Shown one piece after another: positions 46,078 to 56,493 of a stretch of DNA of 64,000 bases (positions are counted from its first letter, which is position 1; each line of letters opens with the position of its first letter). The stretch covers positions 186,001-250,000 of the forward strand of contig JAMYHX010000003.1 in the NCBI GenBank assembly GCA_025529335.1, in the 5' to 3' direction. Source of the DNA: Rhizopus sp. PT2906 (taxonomy: Eukaryota; Mucoromycota; Mucoromycetes; Mucorales; Rhizopodaceae). The notes beneath the pieces are model-generated. The model did not search any database. It was not told where the DNA came from and saw only the letters and a program-made list of their open reading frames with translations. A program made the translations under genes and the position numbers.

Positions 46078-48453
46078 TCAAGCACCTAAACTTATAAATC
46101 TCTGGAAAACTCTCTATATTAACAACAACCTTTGCTATTCCTAAGGAAAATAACAATAAGAGTTTCTTCATTATTTTTTACTGTTTAAATGAAAACTATT
46201 ATTGCTTCCGGGATCAGTATTTCTCATGTATATTCTTCGATGTTTTATTTTCTAATTATACAACTCAAACACTTATTTGCTTTATTAGCTGTCTAATGAT
46301 CATTTTTAATTTGAATTTGTCTATTAAACCCACAACACCAACAGTTTTAAAATTTTCTTAATTTTACACTGGAAATAAGCAACAGTGTCGTATTATACAT
46401 TGAATAAGGGTCAATAAACGGTGTCTACACATCAATAACAAAAGCACAGTAACATAAACTGACTGAGTGCAACTGTCATTTTTAATATCTTCATCTTTAT
46501 TCTTCCAAATAAAAGAAACATAAAGAGTCGCATTATATTTTATGTCTGCTATTACAATTAAAGCAACTAAAACACCACAAGAATCATTATATCGTATTAC
46601 ATTTTCTCCTACTGACAAAACATAATTTCCAGCAAAGTATTACAACCCAAGTACATATTTGAACCCTACTATCACTTATTTGTGAGGAAGACAGTGCTTG
46701 AAAATGTACTTAATCGTGTTACACTTTTAATTTGAATATATATAAAATTGCTTTTTATTTTAGATTGCTTGTATTTGCTTTAATCTGAAGGCAATCTGTT
46801 TTGTCAGCCTGATAATTGACTTTATAGACGTAGTCAAGAATAAATATTTTTTGCAATAAATGTATATCTAGAAAACTGCACAAGATGTCTAACTAAAACT
46901 AATATTTAAATCTGTAGCGTGTGTGTCAATATTCTTCTAATGGAACAAAGGGGTAGTTTTTTGCCTTTATGGCCTTTAGAGGCGTAATTTAGTTGAAAAC
47001 TTATGTTCTTTGTTAATATCATTAAAGTTAAATTATAGCATCAAAAAGTAATAATTCATGAAAATTTACATTGGTTGTCGTTTCATTGCTCCTATGCCAT
47101 TAAATACAATAATTCTAGAAATATGTGATATTGTCGAATGAATGGTTTATATCTCAGAAAAAATAGAAAGTACAAATAGATGGAGTGAGTCTCTTTGTAA
47201 TTCTTTTATTAACAGAGTAAGGAGCATAATCATGAGAAAAAAGGAATTTATCTTTAAATACAAGAATGAATGCTGTCAATAACTTATGAATTGCCTTAGA
47301 TATAACGCGCTATCAAATACTACAGACTACAGATACCATGAATCAGCGTTGTGGACTTAATTTGAGGCATTATGGTAATATCGAATAAAACAGATAAATC
47401 GCCCAATGTACGAAATATATTGATTATATTACGTCAAAAGGTGTAATCTTCTTTGATATAAACGTAGAAATACGACAAAATATGAATGCTTTCAATTATA
47501 AACTTAGTTATGAATATTTTCAAAGTAAAACAAATAATCTGCTTATCTTACCATATATTTAAATAGTGTTTGCATATCACTTTCTTAAATATATGCGAAT
47601 TAGAGCGCCAATGAGTAATGTTTAACATATTGTTTTTTTTTTGGAAATATAACAAGGCAATAATAATAATAATAATAAAAGCAAAAGCATAAAGCGCCTT
47701 TTTAACGTATTTAATATTCTATTTTTCTCTTTAAAAATGGTGTCTTATTGATGATGAAGAAAGTCATTATTTTGTCGAAATTACACTTGAACTAGTAGTA
47801 TGAGTCGTTTTAACCTTGTCTTCAATAGTAAATATAGTAGCATTACATCTTTCTTTGCTCTCTATTTAAAAAACAACAACTTTTATCAAACTTTTGACTG
47901 ACCTATAGAAAACATGCGCTTTTTTGGTGATGAAACACCTTGTCTACAGGAACATTTAAATATATTTTTAATGCTTTTTGTTGCTTTTTTTTTGCATAGG
48001 CTTCAAGTATTAACTTGAAAGTAAAAGATATAAGTAGACGCAGGCATTGTAATCCTATTTTACCACAATTATTCAGGTTCTTTGTTTCTGGTGCGTCCCC
48101 CGTGGATGTTTTTTTTTTTTTTTTTTGTTTTTGTTTCGTCTGTATTCATTATTAAATGTGCATGAATTTTTACGCTTCCTAAAAAAAGCTCTACTATAGT
48201 ATGCAAAAATGATTTTTAAGACAACTTTAAATCCTCAGACATAGTAGACTTTTAGATATAAAGCATTGAAATACATAAATTAATAATAAAGCTTAATTGC
48301 TTGTCTTTGATGTATTTACTATTATACATGCAAAGAATCCGCCATTTTAAAAGGTATTTAATATGGAGACAAAAAGGAATATGATTTTTCATTACTATAT
48401 ACACCAAGTTTATTCTTAGGTTTGCAGAGAAAAAGGTTGATGGCTTCCCAATT

Positions 48454-49832
48454 TTAATTTTCATCTTCTTCATAATAATAATCATTTTCACCATCTTCAT
48501 AATATTCTTCATCCTCCTCGTTTTGTACTTCAAGGCTAATGATGCCATTGTATATGATATATGCAAGCATAAATGTTACACCTCCAGCAATTGACCATAT
48601 ACGCTTACGTTCAAAATCAATCTGTGCCTGACTTTTCTCTTTCTTTTCTTCATCACTTCTCATGTATGACACGATGTCACTCTTAACGGAGCTAAAGAAA
48701 CCTAATGGGTTGCTTGTAAACGTCTTCCAAAGTGAAGGTATGTCTTCTGAAGGGTCAGATTCGATGGGTACTTGATCTGATGGATGTAGCGCATCTCTGA
48801 CTCTATCGCAATATTGTGCCAATGCTGGATATTCGTTGACAAGAATGTATTGTAATCGTTTGTGGGGTAAATCAGGATATAAATGCAGTGCAAGATAACC
48901 AAACAAGATACAGTCCAGTGTTGTTAAGCTATAAAGAAAAATTCAATAAGAAAAAAGGTATTACAATAGACAAAGATCATTCAATGCATACTTTTCTCCA
49001 AAAAAATATTTTTTATCACCCAATTGAGCTTGCAAAGTCGTGTACGTGTCTCTAGCTAAACGATACATCTTATTACGAATATTAGTTGAATTGTTTATAA
49101 ACTATTAGGGAACTTACATGATGCCATCCTGACTTTAATAGTTCCTTCATTTCCTCTTTTTCGTTTTGAGGTAGTCCTACATCATCACTAATGATTTCAA
49201 CCTTATGTCTAGATAGTCTAGCTTGTGCATTGTTTCTCAGCTGAATAGGTATGATGTAGCGAGCGGGAAATGATAACGACTTTGCATAGGTAGGTCGAAT
49301 TACTTTTATAAAGTTTGTTGAATCAGCGTACCAAGTGTACAACTATACAATAGTAGTTTAAACGCTTGATTCTCCTTTTTGATATATATATATATATAAA
49401 AGAAATTACCATCACATCATAGAGGTTGCTTTGAGCTAATGCAGAGTAGCTATTGATTATTGCTCGGTTAATACGTTTGTACGATATTAAAAGAACAGAA
49501 TATATTTTACGCGAGATAATCGGCTTTTTCTTCAGGTGAAAGATCAGCATTGGCATCTTTTTTATGTTTGCTCAAATGAGTTAAAATACGATCAACACCT
49601 GCAACCCAAACGGATCCATCCTTCAATATTGGAAGTTCTCCTATAATGATGTTAGACATGTGTATTGCATGTTGTGCTATTGATTACCTGTTGGACTCAG
49701 TTGTGGATCATTACATTTGACAATAGTGTACTCTTGCTTGATTAAATTTAAGTATGATTGGACAACAATGCATTTAGGATCAATCGAAGGTGTGTTCAGG
49801 GCAGGTCCCCAAACATAAAGCTGTAAAGACAT
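48454..49832 (-). CDS. metaxin/SAM37-like mitochondrial outer-membrane protein
   Basis: Six exons: 49688-49832, 49511-49640, 49410-49449, 49118-49342, 48992-49068, 48454-48928; 363 residues. The N-terminal thioredoxin-like region starts LQLYVWGPALNTPSIDPKC, continues with SPTGELPILKDGSVWVAG and has the tract DYLAYSALAQSNLYDV. The GST-C-like half has GDKKYFFGENLTTLDCILFG, then LALHLYPDLPHKRL and YPALAQYCDRV. Near the C-terminus is one membrane segment (SIAGGVTFMLAYIIYNGII) followed by an acidic Tyr-rich tail facing the other side. This is the layout of metaxin/Sam37 proteins, which act in the SAM complex that inserts beta-barrel proteins in the outer mitochondrial membrane. The acidic end (EDEEYYEDGENDYYY) is unusually rich in Asp/Glu/Tyr. 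Confidence 0.87.
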
Positions 49833-50036
49833 TTTGTTCTTAATTAAGCAAAAAAAGGAAAAAGCCTGAGGGCCAACCCTTGACTTTCATCTACAGTTTT
49901 TTAACTCAGTTTGCTGACCAGCCTTTATTAATATAGTTAAAAAGACATGCGCTTTCTTGTGTATTGACCTATATGTCCTGCGCTGTCTAATAATGATGAT
50001 AATAGTGTAAAAGGTTATGCAAGATATAAAATAAGT

Positions 50037-51704
50037 TTAATACTCTTCGTCACTATCACCGTCTTGGTCAGGGTCAACGATCAATGTTGCACTTGGCCAC
50101 AGTCCTTTGACGTTGGCAATATTTGTTGTTGGATCTGGTTGATATTCTGTCCTTGGGAAAGCAGAATGTATGGTAAATCTGTATTTATGAACATAATTAT
50201 CTGGTATTCTATTGATGGACGGTTCATTTGCGTATTCTTCCATGTACGGATAGGCTTCAACAAATTGATACAAGTCCTCTAGAGTGTCACTGCCTTTAAA
50301 CTTGTGAATAGCTCGGCTTCCATCTGCCATTCTAAAGCTGATCTTGGTTACTTTTTCATTTTCAGATATATTTGCCATGTTTGTTGATATCTTTTGACAC
50401 AGATAACGAATATATAATTCCCTGTTTCTTTGTTCCATCAATCGGTTATGTTCACGCGCAATGGCTTCTTGGCGCTCTTGATGCATCCTCATCTCTCTCT
50501 CACGGTCTATCCTTAGACTTTCTGCATAGGCCTGTTCTTGTTCTTCTCTTAATCTTTGTTCTTGTTCCCTCTGTTGACGCTCAGAACGTAATCGGTTCAT
50601 GGTCGACTCAGTTCGTGCCATCACGTTTTCGAATCTTCTTATGATAGATGTAGGGTTGGTTTGTCCTTCAATACGATCAATAACTGATAGTTTTAGATTT
50701 GATAGTGAAACAGAAGAGGAAGGCGAATGTAACCCAATGATAGCAATGAAAGGATAAGTTGTTGCTTCAAGGATGTTGCTGACTTGAAACGCTTCTGTAT
50801 AGCGAATATTTCCGCCCCATACGATGACTTTATGATGTCGAAGGAAATCGAGTAACTCAGGTGAGGTTAAGACTGATCTATGTGTAGTCTTTATTAGCAC
50901 TAAAAAAAGAAAGCTTTTTGTATACTTACCGACAGAAGGCATCATTATCGTCATGCTCCTCACTTATCAAGATAACCATCATATATTTTGATTCCTTTTT
51001 GGATGTATTAAGAGCCTGGGTATAGCTTCCCTCAAAAAAGTTTGGGTGTATGGTTCCATAAGTCGATTCAAAATTTCTTAAGAATCTATCTGCTTCTGAA
51101 CGAGGATCATGACGTGGCTCATTTGTTGTAATAGGCTTGTGGAATAGGCGTGCTATAAATGCCTTAAGGCTTTACTGCAGTTAAAGCAAACGAGTATACT
51201 TACCGGTTATACTGTATAGACTCCAAATAATTTTCCAAATCAAGTTAAACGGCCAAAAGAAGAAATATAATAGTCCACTTTTTCGTCTTCTTTCTGTCAT
51301 TGGCCTATTATGGCCTAATAATGAAGATGAGGCTGATGTTGACTGATCGCCTTCTGGAGAATCTTTATAATATTTGCGATATTCATTCTGTATAGCCTCC
51401 TATAATGTAAGGTTAAACATAATACGTCCAATTATGTGCTTTGCCGTCACTTTGTGTCTTTCTTTTCCCCCTTTCTTTCTCCCTCTTTCTCTCTCTCTTT
51501 CTTTTTTCCTTTTCTTTTAATCCTCTTACTTCTAAGTTCCAGTTATATTCTGTTAATATACGTACACCTTCTTCAATATCATATGAACGAGTTATTGACT
51601 ATTGAGCTCATCAGTTTGCGGTAGTTGAGTCTAATTCTGTAACTGACCTGGTATTGATTCAGTGTTCGCCTTTGCTGCTCATTCAGACCGTCTAAGGCAT
51701 CCAT
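50037..51704 (-). CDS. UBX-domain ERAD factor (FAF2/UBXD8, Ubx2-like)
   Basis: Five exons: 51648-51704, 51530-51598, 51204-51399, 50930-51152, 50037-50877; 461 residues, close to human FAF2 (445). Order of parts: an N-terminal UBA-like helix bundle (RILTEYNWNLEEAI), a hydrophobic hairpin (LLYFFFWPFNLIWKIIW) that would dip into the ER or lipid-droplet membrane, and a UAS thioredoxin-like domain (YGTIHPNFFEGSY, VWGGNIRYTEAFQVS, YPFIAIIG). A long Arg/Glu/Gln coiled coil (RSERQQREQEQRLREEQEQA) follows, then a C-terminal UBX domain (ISFRMADGSRAIHKFKGSDT). The UBX domain recruits the Cdc48/p97 ATPase, and family members pull ubiquitinated proteins from the ER membrane. The final acidic DPDQDGDSDEEY is typical of extended ends. 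Confidence 0.92.
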
Positions 51705-52341
51705 TTCTAGTGCAAAGAAAAGCTACAGAGAATATATTCACTCTCCGATTTTTTTTGCTTTGCTTGTTGCACATACTTATGTAATCTTTACTATGCAACA
51801 GTAAGTGCATCCATAGTTGTAGAATAAACATATCAAACTAATAGTTATGGAACATTCAGTTACTGTCAGATGCTCTATATTAGTAATAGACATGCTTTAT
51901 AATCAATGAGCTTTTGTATCAACTGACGATTACTCTTCAATAATAACAAAAAAGGTAGGATATTTTACAGTCTTTCTAAAGAGTAAAGCAGCATCAAGTA
52001 TCATCCTTTATAACTTTGCTTCGAATGCAAGAAACATAGGAGGACGTCAGTCAGCCAAACTCAAGACAAGTCTGAGACTCAACGAGCTTCATAGAAGGCA
52101 AATGCCGGAACAGTGTGACTTGCTTTATATGTGTTGTCCTTAGGCTGAGAGAGCGAGAGTTCGAGGGAGGAGGGAGGAGGGGAGCAGATCACTATATAAG
52201 CAGCCAAATCATCCATCCTTCCTTTCTTTAAGCGTATCGTATCTCATAGGAGTTAAATCGTTACTTACGCAATAAAAAACAGGTAAGGATGATCAATGGA
52301 TGATGGATGTATCGCATGTATTGACGATAGCCGTGATAGAA
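51705..52341. other. intergenic, divergent promoter region
   Basis: 637 bp between the UBX gene start (minus) and ribosomal protein P2 (plus). It has a G/A-rich block at about 52147-52190 just before the P2 TATA box. No gene seen. Confidence 0.5.
52193..52200 (+). promoter_or_regulatory. TATA box of ribosomal protein P2 gene
   Basis: TATATAAG at 52193-52200, directly after a purine-rich tract (GAGGGAGGAGGGAGGAGG) and about 140 bp before the ATG at 52342. The position suits a core promoter with a leader of about 100 nt. Confidence 0.6.
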
Positions 52342-52723
52342 ATGAAATATCTCGCTGCTTATCTTCTTCTTAACGCTGGTGGTAAAGCCAACCCTTCTGC
52401 TGACGAAGTCAAGTCTCTCTTGAGCTCTGTTGGTATTGATGCTGATGAGGAACGTGTTTCCTCTTTGATTTCTGCTCTTGCCGAAAAGAACATTGAAGAG
52501 GTAAGGTGATGTCATTCAATCTGTAGTTACTAATTTTTATATGATGTGTGTATAGCTCATTGCTGAAGGCAAGGAGAAGATGTCTTCTGTTCCTACTGGT
52601 GGTGCTGTTGCTGCCTCTGCCGGCGCTGCTGCTGGTGGTGCCGCTGAAGCTGCTCCTGCTGAAGAAAAGGAAGAAGAAAAGGAAGAATCTGACGATGATA
52701 TGGGTTTCGGTCTCTTTGATTAA
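52342..52723 (+). CDS. RPP2: 60S acidic ribosomal protein P2
   Basis: Two exons: 52342-52500, 52556-52723; 108 residues, the normal P2 length. It starts MKYLAAYLLLNAGG, has DEVKSLLSSVGIDADEERV and an Ala/Gly-rich hinge, and ends with the P-protein signature EESDDDMGFGLFD that contacts translation factors. P1/P2 dimers form the ribosomal stalk and activate elongation-factor GTPases. The frame is open upstream to an ATG at 52300, but homology fixes the start at 52342. The intron has a clear branch-site-like TACTAAT at 52529-52535. Confidence 0.97.
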
Positions 52724-52882
52724 GTTTAATGAAGAGTAGCTTTTTGTATATACTTTTTATAATAAAATGTATACTCTAAATTATTCAATCGAATACATCA
52801 AAATAATAGACAGATAATGAAAAGAATAGAGTAAAAAGGGAAAGAGGGAAGGAGGAAAGGGGGTTTATTACATATGAAGCGT

Positions 52883-54515
52883 CTAAATATTGTTGTTTAA
52901 TAACCATCTATCTCTTTGTAATCGAAAATGAGGCAATGACTGTTGTTGTTGCTGTTGTTGTGATTGCTCTGGAGTCATAGTGTGTTGTAGTGTCATCTGT
53001 TGAGGTGTTGATGATGGCTGTAGACCAGATAACATCACTTGCTCATGTGGAGTAATGTTATGGCCATGCACTTGATGATAGCGTAGGCCATTAGCAGTTC
53101 TATAAGCCTTTTTACAGCCGGGCACTTGGCACTGGAATGGCTTTATGTTTGCACTATTACCATCTCCATCTATACAGCCATGACCGGATGAGCCTTTTGC
53201 TTCTCTTAGATGGTATTGAAGTCCATTTATGTTTTTATATCTCTTTGTACAATTCGGTACTGCACAACGATATGGCTTTTCTGTTTGTTCCAAGTTGGAG
53301 TGTGAGTTTTTCATGTGGTAGAATAGTCCATTGGATGCGCTAAAGCTAGCAAAACATCCCACCACACCACATCCATAAGGACCAATTTCTCCAAATATAT
53401 CTGGTTGGTTTGGTTGTGAATGTGTATGCTGTTGCTGTGGCGTTGTATATGCTGATGTGATCAATCTACTGCGATCACCAGCATCATGATATTGCATCAG
53501 TATAGATGGGTCCTGTTGCCGCTGTTGTTGCTGTTGTTGCTGCTGTTGGTGCTGCTGTTGCTGTTGCAACAATAGTGATGGATTTGATGAAGATGTAGAT
53601 ATCAGTGTAGCATTGCTTGTAGACCTTTTAAAGTGCATTAATATTAATCAATATATCATAATCTTATTTCTCTTTACCGAGCCAGTTCTTCATTCATGTT
53701 ATTTGGCCATTTCCCATTTATTCTCTGTAAGCGTGGAGAAGGTTGAGACGCTGTATTGAGCGGTGGTAAAGTGGGTAGTTGATTTCCTCCTGGTAACGCC
53801 GGACTATGTGCAATTCTGCCAATATCAATAGTATTGTAATTCGTACCACCATTACTATTAGCCGCATTAGACTGTGTTAAGCCGGTAACTATATCTTGCT
53901 ATATACAATAATGAGTCGTTATTATTCATATATGATAGTCTATATAGATTCGCATCTTACAGTATTAAAATTGTTTGAATGTGGGTAATGTTGAGGTTGA
54001 TGATTGTGACCAGGTGACGAAGGTAGAGATGGTTTTAACTGATTATTAGTTGATTGTCTAATGACACTATTGTAATTATATGATTGATTCAATAACGGAG
54101 TTTTATCGTTCTTATTGCTCAGAAGCTGAGGCGATCCATTTCTTAATGCTGCAGAAGCAGCCATGGTCGTTGGATTAGTCGTTGGCATGCTTTGGTTTAT
54201 TGATGTATGGGTATTATCATTAGTCATAGGAGGCTGGGAAGGTAGATATGCACTAAAGTTTGGTAAGTTAACACGGGATTCAGCTGCTGTGGTAGAAGGG
54301 TAATGTTGTGTTGATTGTTGGCTGAAGGCAGGATTGGTGTTTTGTGAATACTGAAATGATTGTGATGGTCGCTGAGGTTGCTGCTGCTGCTGCTGCTGCT
54401 GTGGTTGTTGTTGTTGCTGACTTTGTGAATGCTGACCATAGCCATAAAAAGGTTGATACTAAGTTAATTGTTTACTTCTTTTAAATACTTGAGATCGCCT
54501 TGATTTACTTACCAT
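52883..54515 (-). CDS. SFP1-like C2H2 zinc-finger transcription factor with ATG-only first coding exon
   Basis: Four exons: 54513-54515 (only the ATG), 53961-54458, 53678-53898, 52883-53624; 487 residues. The N-terminal half is Gln/Asn/Ser-rich with CAG-type runs (about 54380-54405 and 53520-53570). Three zinc-finger units follow: YGCGVVGCFASF...GLFYHMKNSH, YRCAVPNCTKRYKNINGLQY and FQCQVPGCKKAYRTANGLRY ending HQVHGH. The K-x-Y-K-N-x-N-G-L-x-Y-H pattern is that of the SFP1 family, which in yeast drives ribosomal-protein and ribosome-biogenesis genes downstream of TOR. DNA target and function here are inferred. The start exon is supported because reading upstream of 54458 gives a TAG in the acceptor and no other ATG joins in frame. 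Convergent with the P2 gene, 159 bp away. Confidence 0.85.
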
Positions 54516-55217
54516 TCTTTTAATAGAGAAAGTTTAAATCATTAATAACCATATTTTTTGTAAGGACTTTAGCAGTCACTTTCATCCACTTTAGGCGAAA
54601 CAATAAAGTCTCCGATTCATTGAGCGCCAATTTCCCATATACGGCAGATCAAGGTTAACATCATCTTGGCATGCTTGATAAAATGATTTTGCTAATGAAG
54701 GGTAGTCATACTTTATATCTTAATTATACAAAATTACTTTAGTAATCGTAATTATAGTATTTCTACAAAAGTTATATATATGAGGAGGGGTTGTTAATAA
54801 CCAGTGAAAAGGGGCATTCTTATTGTGATATTGGGAGTAGTGCTTGTGAAATACAGTCGAGCAGATGCTAAGCAAACGTATATATTTAAGTCATGCTCTA
54901 AAGGAATAATAGGCTGAGAAACGTCGATTCAGAAGGTTGTTTCAGCTGATAAAATGACTTCAACTTAACCTTTGCGAAAGGTGATCGGAGGATGCGTGGA
55001 ATGCAAAGAAAATGGGTTTCAGTTTTGTAAAGGCAGGCTAATAGGTTCAAACAATACCGGACATTCTAGTGAACTGGGTACTAAATTAGGCAGTTTGATG
55101 GCTTTTTATTTTTAGTAACTGCCAAGAGAAGAAGGGACCACAAAAGGGCTTAAATATAAAAATAGCGCCTTTTCTGTTTGTTTTCCTTTGTTTCTCTTTT
55201 AGATAAAAACAAAAATA
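54516..55217. other. intergenic, divergent promoter region
   Basis: 702 bp between the SFP1-like gene (minus) and the proline-rich membrane protein gene (plus), AT-rich. A pyrimidine-rich run (about 55166-55200) precedes the plus-strand ATG. No gene seen. Confidence 0.5.
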
Positions 55218-56186
55218 ATGTACCCAAGTCATCATTCTGACCCATACGCTGGACAATATCCTCCTCCTCCTCCTCCTACATTGCCAGAAGATATTCATAA
55301 CCAACCATTACAGTCTTCTGCACCTCCACAACCTGCATACCATGTGATCGTACCGTCTTTACCCCAGGAACAACAGCATTATCCAGAGATAAATCAGCCT
55401 ACTCCACATGTTGCATTTGCACCGGAAACATATACTACTCCTCCTTCACATATTCCTCCATTACAAGAACCTATCTATTCTCCACCATTGCAAGCACGAC
55501 CGGAATACATGTATCCACAGACAAATAACTCACACATACCGCACGATGAAGAAGCAAATCTGCACGGAGTAAATGAATACAATAACAACAGCAATCAAGC
55601 CTCTCTTGAAGACTATTTACGACAAGAAAGGGAAGAATATATGAAACATCAGACACACCCACACCTTTACAATGAGCCTAATAAGCAGACAGAAGAGTAT
55701 CAAGAGTTGCTTACCGAGCCAGATAACCGACTGACCAAGAAAGAAGCCAAGAAATTGAAAAAACAACAAGAGAAAGAAGAAGAAAAGCGTGCACAATATG
55801 AGCCTTATTTGGCTCGTCCGACTCTAGCCCCAGAGAATGAAGCAGAAGCATACCGTTATAGACCTTACGAACAATCAAAGTCAAGAGGATGTAACTGCTG
55901 CTGTTATAATCCAGCCATGACATGCTGCTCTTGCTTTTGGTTTTTAATTAGTGTAGCATTTATAGTCGGCGGCATTGCGCTTATTATTGCTTCCAAGGTT
56001 GTTTCTGATCGATGTAACAGCCAGTGTGGTCAACTCATTGAGCAGGCACAAGAGGCATGTGGGTCAATATGTAGTAAAGTGGTGCATGATGCCATGCTCT
56101 ATGGTGGTATAGTTGTTGCTGGCCTGGCTGGGATTGCTGCTATCTGGCGTATTGTCATGTGGACTTGTGCTGGATTCTCAAAGTGA
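55218..56186 (+). CDS. proline-rich tail-anchored or two-pass membrane protein, unknown function
   Basis: A single-exon frame of 322 residues that I cannot assign to a named family. Residues 1-125 are rich in Pro/Gln/His/Tyr (YPPPPPPTLP, SAPPQPAYHV). A charged Lys/Glu coiled stretch follows (TKKEAKKLKKQQEKEEEKR, about 175-195). At about 225 begins a Cys cluster (GCNCCCYNPAMTCCSCFW), a likely palmitoylation site, running directly into one hydrophobic helix (FLISVAFIVGGIALIIA). After a four-Cys loop (DRCNSQCGQLIEQAQEACGS), probably disulfide-bonded, comes a second hydrophobic helix (GGIVVAGLAGIAAIWRIVMW) and the end. The architecture suggests a cytoplasmic, disordered, protein-binding N-terminus on an acylated membrane hairpin. 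Coding confidence is high from length and composition. Confidence 0.8.
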   Translation: MYPSHHSDPYAGQYPPPPPPTLPEDIHNQPLQSSAPPQPAYHVIVPSLPQEQQHYPEINQPTPHVAFAPETYTTPPSHIPPLQEPIYSPPLQARPEYMYPQTNNSHIPHDEEANLHGVNEYNNNSNQASLEDYLRQEREEYMKHQTHPHLYNEPNKQTEEYQELLTEPDNRLTKKEAKKLKKQQEKEEEKRAQYEPYLARPTLAPENEAEAYRYRPYEQSKSRGCNCCCYNPAMTCCSCFWFLISVAFIVGGIALIIASKVVSDRCNSQCGQLIEQAQEACGSICSKVVHDAMLYGGIVVAGLAGIAAIWRIVMWTCAGFSK

Positions 56187-56493
56187 TAAATGCTTGTATA
56201 TTTTTTTATAAATAATAATGTATTATATATACACTTTTTTTTCTCTTCTTCTCTATAAAGTATTGTCCAATGATTATATACCTACATTTCGAATTTTATA
56301 GTGCTGATCCAAGCTGTGTGTACATTAAATTAACTGAATAGACAACATATTTTTAAATGTGTTGCATAAAAGGCATGATCACTGTGACCTTCAATTTCTT
56401 TGGTGGTATCATGCGGTAAAAGTATTATCCGCTATCAAACTCATATAAATGGATCCTCGTTCTTTTCCTTTTTCTATTCCTTGTTACATTAGA

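Larger units (their letters stand above)
45416..48453. other. gene-free AT-rich stretch with retroelement traces
   Basis: About 3 kb between the tRNA-Ile gene and the metaxin-like stop. It contains two primer-binding-site-like repeats (45735-45752 and 46060-46077), an AAT microsatellite at about 47658-47678 and a long T-run at about 48112-48126. No ORF of note is present. Composition and the repeats suggest an old LTR-retrotransposon landing zone. Confidence 0.5.
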
